NCBI GenBank assembly: GCA_902729315.2
Contig: LR746278.1
Coordinates: forward strand, 2,427,501 to 2,491,500
Length of the DNA stretch: 64,000 bases
From: Spirodela intermedia
Lineage: Eukaryota; Streptophyta; Magnoliopsida; Alismatales; Araceae
Reading direction: 5' to 3'
A program made the translations under genes and the position numbers. Below are positions 1-10,299 of the stretch, in pieces (the first letter of the stretch is position 1; each line of letters starts with the position of its first letter). A model generated the notes under the pieces. It ran no database searches. It was not told where the DNA came from and saw nothing but the letters and a program-made list of their open reading frames with translations.

Positions 1-156
1 GGTGGCCACAACAAAGGCTGCCGTCTATGGGTCGCTTTGGGTTCGGTAGGCCTCCATGACCGATGTGAAGCTGAGAAACCGAAGAGGGGCCTTGTTCAAC
101 AAGAACCGAAACCAGATGTTGTCGAGGATACTCAGGAGGCTCGCGAAGGGACCCAT
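1..156 (-). pseudogene. Family A small membrane protein, 5' part, truncated at window edge
   Basis: Reading the minus strand from a start codon at 156-154 gives a peptide beginning MGPFASLLSILDNIWFRF that lines up with the intact family A protein at 9646-10035. The conserved SDPW element has TAG in place of TGG here, so the frame is broken after about 42 residues although homology continues to the window edge. The start context and flanking GC-rich upstream sequence resemble the copy at 30560-30808. The rest of the gene lies before the window. Homology to A is seen directly; the pseudogene status rests on this one stop codon. Confidence 0.65.
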
Positions 157-611
157 GTCCGCGTGAAGCGGACGAGGAGGCAGTGATGGCTCACCCGGCT
201 GCTCGGTAGTGTAGTAGGGGGAGGGAAGGGCTTCGCCTCGACAGCTATAAGGTTTTCACTCACCTTGGTGGGAACGGAAGGGTCGGATGTGAGCGAGCAT
301 ATCTTCTAACGAACATATCTTCTAATGTCAAAATAATTAATTGGATGAATCTATAATGTCATTTCTTAATTCAGTTAACATCTTAAATCAATTGTCTCGC
401 ACATTCTCTGGGCAAGAGGAGAATGTGTTCTTCAGGTGGAAGAGAGGAGATCGACCCTCCCCTTCCGGTAGAGCGAGAGGAGGATGGACATTCTCTACTC
501 GTCAGTCAATAATGGTGGCTAAGGGACTCTGTGAGTGGGTGGCCGCCCTCGTCCAGAAACGTTGGCTTCCTCTGCGTAATGCCTTTGGTGGCTGAAATGA
601 GTTTTGCTTGG
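157..611. other. Non-coding stretch between A and B fragments
   Basis: The first part (about 157-290) matches the sequence upstream of the A copy at 30.8-30.95 kb and so is probably the old A upstream region. An 84-codon open frame at 341-595 has no recognisable family features. I see nothing else here. Confidence 0.4.
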
Positions 612-1785
612 ATTTGAAGGATAGCTTGAATCTACAAGTGCACGTTAATCTAACAAAGAGATGCAAATTTGTATTATTGATTGCCCAAAAGAAGGGATTT
701 CATGAAGGAAGTAGAGCCATAGAGGCTCCAATGTTTCCTATTCACACGTGAGTCTTTCATTGATATAGCCCAAAAATTGATGTCAACTGAAGGATAGAAA
801 GTTTTTAACCCAAGTGGCCAAGACAAGATATTTAGAGGTGTCATGATGTCTCACAATTTAATGATCAACTCTAATATAACCTCATTTTCAGATCAGCTTA
901 GATGGAACAAATGATGTAGCCAATTTCAATCTAATTTAGATAAACTAAAGGCTCAAGAGGTCTGAAGATTATATTTGGCCCAAATTCAGCACAAAATGGT
1001 CCAATAAAAGATTTGGACACTTTAAATGTGTCAAATTTTCATTTCTTATGTTTATCATTTTCATGTATTGTTTATGTAAAATAATCTCTCTATCATACTC
1101 CTTAAGGGTATTCCAATTAGGTTAGTTGTAATTAGGTTTCGGCTTATAAAAACCCTCCTTTGTAGCCCTAGAGCATTCAAGTTTATGCCTATCAATCTCA
1201 CGAGATTTACCTCTTTTGAGGTTTTATTTCTTCACTCATGCATTTTAGCATTCTGTAATGATTCAATAGAACCATTTTGATCTTACTAGACTCAAAGGGT
1301 CAAGATTTCTTATTTTTGTGGATTTATAGAAGGATTTTCCCATAAATCATTTTTTTTGTAGATTCAAATAAGCGATTTCAACAGTATGCAACTCAGCTGT
1401 GCTAACTCAATCAAAACAACATCAGGTCAACATTTCCACTGCATCATTCATGGTAGACACATCACACACTGATGACTATACGTGCAGGTATTAACTTTTT
1501 AGGGATGACATCTCAGAGCGTTGTGTCAAGACCAATGTCGCATTTCCCGTCCTCTGGACTTGAGTAGTAAGCTCTGAGCACACCAGTGTCTTGGTGATGA
1601 TTGACATGATTGCGACACCAGTGTCCTGGACGGTGGTGTAGGCCTTTAGCCTGATCGAGGCGAGGGGGAGGAGTGCGATTCGGAGCTGAAGAAAACAGAC
1701 ACGCAGTAGTGAGGAAGAAGGGCAAGACATGACCTGAGCACAAAAGCCGCCGAAGCCGAAACGAGTGCCAAACCACTAACCCTAG
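612..1785 (-). pseudogene. Family B membrane protein pseudogene, split by an insertion
   Basis: Two blocks of family B homology lie in order on the minus strand. Positions 612-712 match the B 3' flank (the block reading cccaaaagaagggatttcat is shared with the copies at 18.8, 20.8 and 47.1 kb), and 1504-1785 match the B 3' coding half. The two blocks are adjacent in other B copies but are separated here by about 0.79 kb of unrelated sequence. The coding part is frame-broken and lacks the N-terminal half. It ends abruptly near 1785, where family A sequence of the opposite strand begins. Confidence 0.6.
716..1500 (+). mobile_element. LTR-like insertion (candidate solo LTR)
   Basis: This segment interrupts a B pseudogene. 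It carries a TATA-like box (tataaaaa, 1145-1152) followed by a transcript-leader-like region, as in plant LTRs. No coding sequence of an element is seen. The exact ends, terminal TG/CA and a target duplication could not be fixed by eye, so solo LTR is an inference from size, position and promoter-like content. Confidence 0.4.
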
Positions 1786-1799
1786 AATGCTCGTCCCCC

Positions 1800-2062
1800 T
1801 CCAATCCTTCCATTCCAATCATCCTCTATTGGACGTGGCCACCTGCCGAGCCCGGAGCGATCCATGGATGGCCGCCTTTATTGTGTCCGCCGACGCGATC
1901 CTGACGTTGTTCTACTGGTGCATGGGATCCTACAAGGCGGCACTGCCAAAAAGAAAGGGACGCTTGAAGATCGTTATATGGTTTCTGTCAAGCATCCTCA
2001 TCATCTTCTTTCCCTTCAGACTCTCCTCGACGATACCATTTGCTTTCGCCACCTTGATCTGA
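1800..2062 (+). pseudogene. Family A small membrane protein, N-truncated copy with early stop
   Basis: The frame contains CRARSDPWMAAFIVSADAIL and GRLKIVIWFLSSILIIFFPF, matching residues from about 38 onward of the intact A protein at 9646-10035. The first membrane segment is missing and replaced by unrelated residues at the junction with the B fragment. The conserved ATVIWSLGG block is cut by TGA replacing TGG, removing the last membrane segment. It is therefore a 5'-truncated, prematurely stopped copy joined tail to tail with a B fragment. Confidence 0.65.
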
Positions 2063-2069
2063 GCTGTGT

Positions 2070-2735
2070 GCGCTGTTGTTGCAAATGTTCTTGCTCTAAG
2101 AGTAGATTGAGGATATGAGGAGTCGCTCCCAAGTGTTGTCAAAGCCACTCATTATCAAACGGGATTAGGATGCCATCATTTATGTTTTTCTAGATCTCTA
2201 GGAAGTCTGTACGTATCAATATAATTATCTAATAACTTTATAAACAGTTAATATTTCAACCAAAATAATAAAGTACATGAGCACTTGATCCAGATATGTA
2301 ATTTAAACGAGCCTGAAAGTACCAAGAACATAACATTATACTTTTCATACCATTTTATGCTAATTTTTCCGTCACAATTTCAATAAAATCAATGGATATT
2401 GTTGTGTACTAAATTATTTCTGTGAAATTAAGTTGAGACAAAATTCGAGATCCAATTTGCAACACACTGTCTGAGACAACAAGCACCAATTTGCAACTGA
2501 ACTAATGTCAAATTTATTTTCCTTATAACAATAAATATTTCCAAACAGTCAACAACACATAGTGTTACAGATCTCACAATAAACAACAAACTGAACATAA
2601 ATCACCAAATAACTGAGTTAGATGAGTGGTACACAATCTTTGTGGTTCAGAGAAAAACATACCACACACATGTCAAGAACAGTAGAGTACAAGGTGGATA
2701 ATTAACTTAATAAGAACTAGTATGACAAAACACTA
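2070..2735. other. AT-rich intergenic stretch
   Basis: No open frame of note and no recognisable protein homology on either strand. Nothing further seen. Confidence 0.4.
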
Positions 2736-2739
2736 GTTT

Positions 2740-3560
2740 TCCTTCTAATGGCTCTTGAGCCAGTGTTGCTTGTCGTTTAATGTGACTTGCCTTTTTTGAT
2801 GGTGACACATTAATGCTCGCATTTAATGCGGAAAAAAAATAAAATGCGAGGGAGAAACGGTCAGTTGGAAGACCGATTCTCGCATACTCAACAGCCCATT
2901 TATGAACTAAGTAGGCTACGAATTGAAATCGTTTGGCACACTTCTCGATGTTTTTATTGGCACAACTACTGAGGTGATTACGAGGTGCCTATAAATAGAG
3001 GGTGGTCACTTCTCCTCATTTGGAGCAACACAAAGCGACCCCCTTCTATCTTTATTTCATCATAGAGAGTGAGTATTTAGAAGAAAGCTTTCAAAGAAGA
3101 TTTTTTGAGTTAATGAGTGCATTAGAGGGTCAAGATCAAATATTAATTCTTTAAAATCTTAAGAGAGTCAAGATCATAGATTTGTTCTCTGAGTTCTTGA
3201 GGAGTGATTGTCTTATATTACTTTTCATATCTAATGAAGCTTTCCTTATCACCCGTGGATGTAGGAGGCCAACCTCCCAACCACAGAAAATCTTTATGTC
3301 AGTACTCTTGTTGTGAGTTGTTATTTCTTTTACTTTACTTAGCGTCATGAGCATTGCTTCTGTTGAAGTCCATATAAGACGTCTTGCTCTAACAGCTGGC
3401 TCACTAGTTGGATCAATCAACGAGTGTCACGAACATATAATGGGATTTTATTTGGATCCTACATGAGAGGAGTCCAGATCATACATGAGATTGTGTAATG
3501 AGAGAAGAAGAGAAATAAGAGGATAAAGAGGACGACGGAAAAGAGGGGAAGTTTCATTTA
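2740..3560 (+). mobile_element. Candidate LTR or LTR-retrotransposon leader
   Basis: A good TATA box (tataaatag, 2990-2998) is followed by a leader-like region full of short direct repeats of a 'gagggtcaagatc'-type phrase (3125-3175). This is the usual organisation of plant LTR U3-R-U5. No gag or pol homology was recognised next to it and I could not fix terminal repeats or a target duplication. It could equally be the promoter of a lost gene. Confidence 0.3.
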
Positions 3561-3820
3561 AGCCCTCTATACTAAGGCCACGACTAAGAACATGACAGCA
3601 ATGAAAGTCAATTTCCACTGCAGGGGGGCCATCGTGGGGTTTCGAGGCAAGATGATGACGCCCAGAGGACAGTGGAGTGGCTCTTAAAGAGGAAGCCTTG
3701 AGGAGTCGGCCACGGAGGCTGCTTCACAACTGTCGGCAAGAAAAACATCGCGGCTTCATTGAAGTGGCCACTGTCCAAGGAGCCAACGATGGGCTGGAAG
3801 TCGACGGCGGACGTCCCGAT

Positions 3821-4100
3821 CTCAGTAGCGTCGCCCTGTGGTGCTGTCGTAGATGGCCATCTCTGCTTTTCGGCGGATGGCCGCCCGACGTTGAACCTAG
3901 CTATGAACTTGAAAGACAGGGGACACCGGAGCAGAGCCATGTTGTGGCCATTGAATCTCTCTCAGTAGCGTCGCCCTATGGCGCCGTCGTAGGTGGCCGT
4001 CTCTGCTCTTCTGTGGATGGCTGCCCGACGTTGAACCCAGCTGTGAACTTGAAAGACAAGGGACACCGGAGCTACGCCAGTGTTGTCGCCAGTAAATCTC
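3821..4100. repeat. Tandem duplication, two copies of a ~140-bp unit
   Basis: The phrase ctcagtagcgtcgccct starts at 3821 and again at 3961, and the following sequence (cgccgtcgtag, gatggccgcccgacgttgaac, gaacttgaaagaca, gacaccggagc) recurs at the same offset of 140 bp. The two copies differ by scattered substitutions. A 164-codon open frame crosses both copies, but nothing in it looks like a known protein, so I do not call it a gene. A short CT tract follows the second copy. Confidence 0.8.
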
Positions 4101-4179
4101 TCTCTCTCTCTCTCTCTTCCAAGCTAAATAGTGATGGGAGAGAGAAATTTACTTTTATGTCAAATAGTTAAGGGAATGA

Positions 4180-4982
4180 ATTCGTTAAGTAATTTATTGG
4201 GTTAATAAGTTTACGCAAAAAAATATAGAATTAGGTCCTAAGGGACATGATTTCCGCCGATAGACGTGGCTGAATATAAATCATTAGCCGACAGACGTGG
4301 TGAGAGACGACGGCTTCTCGTAGGCCCCACTTGGCGCTGGGTCGCAACAGCCAATTCCCTATCTTCATTTCTCATCTAGCTTGGCTATCGCTTGTCGTAA
4401 TAAAAATCGTTGGTCTCTAGAAACGACCGGACATGCAGCCAGTTTTCCCAAACTCGTGCCGCGAGACAGTTTATCGAGGCCACATGATAATGTGGGACAG
4501 TAGGTCAGACATCCGCGTCAGCTCCGATGAACTGATGACCCAAGTCAAAGGAGCGCAGTGATGAAGCCTTAGCCTAGTTTTAACGGCCCACTCCCATGAA
4601 GGTGATAACGGCTATCATCCCCATGAGGCCCACTAGGTTAGCCCGTTAATGGTCCATTTCTTCTATAAAGCCCAGAAACCGAACGGGCCGCAAGACCGAG
4701 CTTTAGTGGTGGGCACGATCCAAATTGAGACACCAACCGTGCGTGGGTTTGGCCCAGAAGTAGGCTTATTCTCGGTCCAACCTGGAATCCCGATCTAGTC
4801 TACGCGATATCATAGAAGGTGAAATGTGGTTTAGCAACCATAAATTTCCGGAAACGTAAACTGGGCTGGGGCGGATGTACTCCCGATTCTTCTAGGCCCA
4901 ATAAATTTTTCTCCTCTCTGTCCGACTGACTCGTATTCTATCCTGCGTCGTACTCACCTTCCTGTCCACGTTACATTGGCCG

Positions 4983-5020
<38 letters not shown>

Positions 5021-6050
5021 CATCCCCACCAATCGGCCCCATCCAACCCCTTCGTTCAGCTTCGCACTCATCACCTCTCCTAATTGTTGAGAATAATATC
5101 ACATTAACTGCTAGAAACATTTGATCGTAGAGATGGGCGTGATCCCTCGCTGTCGACTAGCTTCGAATTAAATGGCGTGTAATTAGGTCAGTAATAAGCT
5201 TAAGCCAAGTATCCAAGTTGGCACTTTCGGTTGAGTCACCGGCGTTGAGAGAGAGGAGAGCATGGGAGTTGAAGAGCCCAGCTCATTTCTAGCCCAAGAT
5301 TTTAACGGCCCCTGCTGGTATCCCCCCTCCTGTCTTCTGATCGTTCCTAAAAGAGGGTTGGAGAGTATTAAGTGACGGCTGGAAGGCCAACGCACGTGGG
5401 AGATAAACTTTAAATACATGTAGAGAGAGAAACTATTTAGAACCGCATTAACGTCACTATTCCTCGCATTAAGGGAGCTGATGGGCCGGAAATCTTCCCA
5501 GCCCGGCATAGCTGGGCTCGATAACACATTCAATAAAGGAAATAAGCTCATCTTTAAAGGTTTTGGGCCTTTGAAAATTTTAGTCGGGCGACGTTGCCAA
5601 CCCATCTACCCATTCGCAATACGCCGAAGTACCTGATTGATTACAAAAAAATCAGAATATTTGTAAAAAGCATGCGTTCAAGGTCTTCATCGATGGCAAT
5701 TCGTTGGTCGCCGTTACGTTGGTTACGAGGCTGCAAGAACCGGTATGGACCGGCTCGTTCAAAGAAGCCGCGTGCGCGTGTAGGGGAGATGAACCCAGTG
5801 GACATGGGCCGAATCACCACTGCAGCCTTTCATGGCTCCCTAGTCACCTTAGGAGGTCGCCATAGATTCCGTGCGGTGCTAAGGTTTCTGGGGAAGGACT
5901 TAACATGTTGACTTCCCGTAGAGCTCGAACCAGACAACTTCTGCCCTCTTATTTCAACAAAATCCTGGCAACTCTATGCAAAGAAGGGCAGTTTGCATGA
6001 GGGAGCAGAGCACACAGCAGAGGCTCAGGAGACTGTCGTGGCAGACACAA
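4180..6050. other. Intergenic region with a CT microsatellite
   Basis: Mixed-composition sequence without a recognisable gene. It contains a (CT)n tract of about 34 nt at roughly 4986-5019. Open frames at 5183-5605 and 5594-5911 show no family signature. Nothing else supported. Confidence 0.4.
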
Positions 6051-6101
6051 ATCACACTCAGACGACTCTATGCCTGAAGATAACAGGTTGGGGACGATAT
6101 T

Positions 6102-6650
6102 TCAAGGATATATGCCGAGACGGGATTTGCTTTTCCCCTCCTGCGGACCCGAGAAGGAGCATGGTGAGGAGCCCAAGTCCAGCAGCGTGAAAGACGAGGG
6201 GTTGGGATCTTGGTGGCGACCGATGACCGGCGGGACTTCGTCTCCTGTGTTTTGGACGGCGGTGTGGTCCTTCCACCTGTTCCAGGCGAGGTGGAGGAGT
6301 AGCGCGACGGCGAGCGCCATGGGGACCAGGAAAAACCAGACGTGGAGTAGGGAGGAAGGAGAAAGGATAAGGCATGACCTGAGCACGAAGGCAGCCGTGA
6401 CCGAAAAAAGGGCGACGGACGGCGCATACTTCTGTATCCACGCCGTCGCGGGAGCAGCTCCTTCTCCAGGGGGGCGGAGGGAGAGAGCGGACAGGACGAC
6501 CACCACCGTGAAGGTCAGGTACACAAAGGCTAAGTAAAGCTCGAAGAGGCGGAGGCGCCAGAAACCCTCTCCTGGTTGCTGGACGTCCGTCATCGTCCAG
6601 GAGACCCCGATAAGCGCCAGAGCGAATTGCTGCCTTGATTGATTCTCCAT
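6102..6650 (-). CDS. Family B multi-pass membrane protein (copy B1)
   Basis: A 182-residue open frame. Hydrophobic segments lie near residues 35-57, 76-95 and 100-123, with a weaker one at 8-22, so a three- or four-pass membrane protein is predicted. It shares the family B blocks ENQSRQQ near the N-terminus, LAFVYLTF, the SLRPPG turn and AAFVLRSC with the copies at 20820 and 31424. The start used by the other copies is destroyed here (ATA instead of ATG about 40 nt upstream), and translation would have to begin at an internal ATG that corresponds to a valine codon elsewhere. The C-terminal tail differs from the GTEPSDVV ending of the other two. I do not recognise the function. It may be expressed as a shortened form or be a young pseudogene. 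Confidence 0.5.
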   Translation of the reverse strand: MENQSRQQFALALIGVSWTMTDVQQPGEGFWRLRLFELYLAFVYLTFTVVVVLSALSLRPPGEGAAPATAWIQKYAPSVALFSVTAAFVLRSCLILSPSSLLHVWFFLVPMALAVALLLHLAWNRWKDHTAVQNTGDEVPPVIGRHQDPNPSSFTLLDLGSSPCSFSGPQEGKSKSRLGIYP

Positions 6651-6970
6651 CTCAGTGGAGAGGGAAGACGTTGCGGATGTTATGGCTGCAAAGAGGCGGA
6701 GGGCCTTTGCAGAAGGGGGGATTGTCCGGGGAGATGGGGAAGCAGGGAGAGGGGGCTCGGAGGAAGAATTAGAAGGCCCTGGAGAAAGGGAGAAGGCCGT
6801 GGATGGGTAAGCGGGGATATGTTGCAGGCCTGAGAAAGGGAGAAGGTCGTGGATGGGTAAGCAGGCGGGCTCGCTTGATTATGAGATCGAACGGTGAGAA
6901 ACGTTCCGTCCCGATGCGGATGACGTATGAGATCGTCGAGACATTCGGCCCCGACTTTTCTGGGTTTCCA

Positions 6971-7067
6971 GGTTTTGATTATGAGATCGAACGGTGAGGA
7001 ACGTTCCGTCCCGATTCGAGGCCGAATGTCGGAACGTTCCTCACCGTTCGATCTCATAATCAAAACC
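6971..7067. repeat. Perfect 37-bp inverted repeat (palindrome) with 23-bp loop
   Basis: The arm at 6971-7007 (begins ggttttgattatgagatcg) is the exact reverse complement of 7031-7067 (begins ggaacgttcctcaccgttc), with no mismatch over 37 bp and a 23-bp spacer. A third, direct-orientation copy of the left arm with one or two changes lies at about 6875-6915. Each arm itself holds the small palindrome ggaacgttcc. The DNA can form a stable hairpin or cruciform. Confidence 0.9.
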
Positions 7068-7240
7068 CTGCCCTGATGGCTGGATGCCAGCCATCGTAGA
7101 GAAGATCGCGAGAAAACCCATAGCAGAAGTTGACATGGTTAGCAGAAGTTGATATTTTATAGCCTTCGAGTCTATATAAAATTGACCTCTGGGCTGAGGG
7201 AAGACGTTGCGGATGGTATGGCTGCAAAGAGGCGGACGGC
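7068..7240 (-). pseudogene. Family B 5'-end fragment
   Basis: The minus strand from about 7240 down matches the B start region (shared gaagacgttgcggatggtat context and the following N-terminal coding block) and stops at the inverted repeat. Only the first tens of codons remain and the middle is diverged. It is the second of two B 5' ends in this locus, the first belonging to 6102-6650. Confidence 0.55.
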
Positions 7241-7984
7241 TCTTGCAGAAGGGGTGGATTGTCGGGGGAGATGGTGACGGGGGGAGAATTACAAGGCCGT
7301 GGAGGTGTAAGCGGGGAGATGGTGACGGGCTCTGGGAGAAAGGCTGGCCGCCCTGGTAGAAGGCCGTGGAGGTGTAAGCGGGGAGACCGTGACGGGCCCT
7401 GGGAGAAAGGTGGCCGGGACTCAGAGAGAAGGCCGTGGATGAGTGAGCGGACAGATCGTGGCGGGCCCGGAGAAAGGCCATGCATGGGAAACGGGGAGAT
7501 TAAGGATGGGAAGCAGGGAGATTGTAAGGGGCCAGGAATTAAAAGGCCTGGTTTCAGGGGGGAGAATTAGATGGCCCGGCCCAGGGAGAAGGCCGTGGAT
7601 GGGTAAGCGGGGAGACGGTGACGGTCCCTGGGAGAAAAGGCCAGCGGCCGTGGGAGAAGGCCGTGGATGGGTAAGCGAGGAGTTGGTGACGGGGCCTAGG
7701 AAAAGGCCGCGAATGGGTAAGCGGAGAGATCATGGCGGACACGGAGAAAAGCCAGAGAAAGGCTAAGGATGGGAAGCGGGGAGATGGTCACCGTCCCTCG
7801 GAGAAAAGGCCGGCGGCTGTGGGAGAAGGCCGTGGATGGGTAAGCGAGGAGATGTTGACCGGCCCGGATGGACGAGAAGAAGAAACAGGGCTACCGAGGC
7901 TTGATTATGGGTTCCACTAGGGCTGCGTTGGATTTTTCCACGTTGATATTCTATAAAAAAAATCAGTAAAATATTTTTATTAGC

Positions 7985-8715
7985 AGATTAGGAGGCCACA
8001 TCACCATCTCCCCCCGTACCATCTCCCATCATCACCATCTCCCTGCTTCTGCCACAGCCATCTCCCCCCCCAACCATTTCCCCCCACCACGGTGTTCACT
8101 CACGACTCACCCTCTCGACACTATCTTCTCATTGCGGTCTTCTCCCACAGTCATCTCTCTCCACACCATCTCTCTCCTGTGGTCTTTGCCTCATTGTTGG
8201 ATTTCATCTCATGGTTGACCTATATATATATTATGGGGCTATTATTAAGTTAATCCCTATTTATTAAGGATGAATTAGGGATCACCTCATCTCTCGTAAG
8301 TATGGGTTAAATGTATATACAGACCAGGTCATTTCTAATTTTCTGATGTGAAAAATTAAAAATTGACACTGAGGCTAACCATCTCGTGGCGATAATAAGA
8401 GATTAGGTCCTCAGATCGCACAAACTACCAAAGTTATTCCTAAAGTATCCCATCACTCCAAGAGGGAAAGTCAGATGATTCTGATCTCTCCGATGTGCCG
8501 ATCTGGAAGGCCAAAATGCTAGCTAGGTTCATATTCAGATCGAAATGGATCGAGTGTGTTTTCTGTTCAACGTCATTTTTATTATCGTTCTCTAAGACTC
8601 AACAGTAGATCATTTCATATGAAATTCCCAATCATCCATTGCCCTGGTCCTCTTCCCTGCACCATCTCCCCTCATCTTCCCCCACCCCATCTCTCCCCAT
8701 GGTCTTCTCCCCCCT
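7985..8715. repeat. Inverted-orientation copies of the same minisatellite
   Basis: CT-rich units such as caccatctccccccgtaccat (7990-8180) and caccatctcccctcatcttc (8660-8715) are the reverse complement of the ggggagatggtg core that forms the array at 7241-7860. The stretch between them (8210-8620) is ordinary AT-rich sequence. The unit therefore occurs in both orientations within 1.5 kb. Confidence 0.55.
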
Positions 8716-8719
8716 TCAT

Positions 8720-9640
8720 ATCGTTGCAAATATATTTGAATTATATAAAACCCTATACCCTTATTCTATTTAGAATCCCACCCTTTGACAAGTTGATGAT
8801 ATTAGTCACATGTCTTTCTTTTGCTAACATTCAAGACATATAATTTACTGATAATAGGAAATTGACGCCTTCTCAACCTCAACATAATTAAATCTCGATT
8901 TTGTTCCTATGAAGGCTTAAAAATTATATTATTTACGATTTGTCTAAATAAAATTAGAGTGGTCTCAACAAATGGTACTACCTCTACGGGGCTGTTGTGA
9001 CTAAATCCCTCTTCTGATAGGTCACATAATAGTTAAAATACTACCATTTTAAAACTATTTTCCATATTTTTGAATAAATTTTCTGGCATATATACTTGAT
9101 GCTTCTATGAAGGGAATCTATTTTATTTTGTATTGCCTTTGGGACTTTTCATAAATATGGTAAAAAAAAATATTTCTTATTTAAATTTTTTAGGGACCTA
9201 AATTTAGAAAACCTTCATCATGGCACTAAAAGGACCAGAATGGTCGTTTTTTAGATTAATCAAAAAACATAGATTAATGGAGTTAATAATTTTCGAGAAA
9301 GTCTATTAATTATTTATTTGTTGGCTCGTGAGAAATATAGTTGTTGATCCTTTTTTTTGAAAATGTAAATATTTGATTGTGAAGGAAAAAATACTCATTG
9401 AGTTAACAAACTTGATTATTGCAAGATCAAAATAAAGAATATGAGAGTTATTTTCAGTTCCTTGAATTAGTTTAACTACAGTTAATATTTATTTTACAAA
9501 CCGATAATACAAAGGATCGTCTCTCCATCATACTTCCCTCCCGTGCAGAACCCTATTCATTCCACTTCTACGCTGAAATCCTACAAACCCCAGCGCCGCG
9601 CAGCCGGTTGGTCCACCGCTGGCGCCTCTTCCGCCTCGCA
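8720..9640. other. AT-rich intergenic region upstream of A gene
   Basis: No recognisable coding or repeat homology. The last 100 bp before 9646 become GC-rich and probably hold the 5' UTR of the family A gene. No convincing TATA box was singled out. Confidence 0.35.
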
Positions 9641-9645
9641 CGACG

Positions 9646-10035
9646 ATGACTCCGTCCACGGGCCTCCTGAGTATTTTCGATAACACCTGGGTCCGGTTCT
9701 TCCTGAGTAAGGCTCCTCTAGGGTTTCTCACCTATACATCGGTCGTGGCAACCTATCGGGCTCGCAGCGATCCATGGACAGCGGCCTTTGTTGTGTCCGC
9801 CTACGCGATCCTGATGCTTTTCTTTTGGTGCGTGGGATCCTACGAGGAGGCGCCGCCGGAAAGAAAGGGACGCTTGAAGATCGTTATATGGGTGCTGGCG
9901 ACCATTCTTATCATCTTATTTCCCTTTAAACTCTCATCGACAATGCCATTCGCTTTCGCCACCGTGATCTGGTCTCTGGGAGGGATCACCATCGCGATCA
10001 TTTTCTATCTCTTCTTCATCGATGGTACTCCCTAA
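9646..10035 (+). CDS. Family A four-pass small membrane protein (intact copy)
   Basis: A 129-residue open frame with four strongly hydrophobic stretches near residues 16-34, 44-66, 77-95 and 101-125, separated by short loops rich in charged residues (TYRARSDPW; SYEEAPPERKGRLK). There is no signal peptide or catalytic motif, so it is predicted to be an integral membrane protein of unknown function. The layout recalls a plant family of roughly 130-residue membrane proteins with a SDP(x)AxAF...FWC motif between segments 1 and 2; I cannot confirm a family name. It is the only fully intact A copy here; damaged copies lie at 1, 1800, 18665, 30560 and 46965. Downstream sequence has two overlapping AATAAA signals. 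Confidence 0.7.
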   Translation: MTPSTGLLSIFDNTWVRFFLSKAPLGFLTYTSVVATYRARSDPWTAAFVVSAYAILMLFFWCVGSYEEAPPERKGRLKIVIWVLATILIILFPFKLSSTMPFAFATVIWSLGGITIAIIFYLFFIDGTP

Positions 10036-10247
10036 GAAATAGCACCTTGGGATGGCCCCAAATGTAGATATATTTCGTTCACTAATGGCTCATTTCTTCA
10101 TTTCTTTGCGTTGTATCAGGGAAATAGTGTTGACTTGCGGTCTGAGGAGGAAGAGCAGGAATCCCCAAAGGCTTCCTCTTCTGTGGTGTGGAGTTTAAGC
10201 CTGCCTTGTCGATGCCTATCTATCCTTCCTGCTCTTATCTGATATAA

Positions 10248-10257
10248 AATAAATAAA
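10248..10257 (+). terminator. Probable polyadenylation signal of the A gene
   Basis: Two overlapping AATAAA hexamers lie about 215 nt after the stop codon of the 129-residue gene. The distance fits a plant 3' UTR. A short intron between the stop codon and about 10120 is possible but not shown. Confidence 0.45.
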
Positions 10258-10299
10258 TATGAATGCATGTGTGAACGCATCAGTCTTGTGTTGACTTAT

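Larger units (their letters stand above)
6660..7900. repeat. GC-rich degenerate minisatellite
   Basis: Units of about 44-68 bp built around gagaaggccgtggatgggta followed by agcggggagatggtgacggg recur about ten times between 7241 and 7860. Related units occur at 6700-6870. The array lies directly upstream of the B start region and is repeated after a second B fragment, so the B 5' end plus minisatellite was duplicated as a block. Many open frames run through it on both strands (biased composition) but none resembles a protein family. Confidence 0.75.

Noticed and set aside
3677-4171. 164-codon frame over the 140-bp tandem repeat
   Set aside because: No recognisable motif, and the two repeat units are read in different frames, so it is unlikely to be a protein.
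6639-7920. Several overlapping frames in the minisatellite
   Set aside because: Absence of stops is explained by the repeat composition; frames differ from unit to unit.
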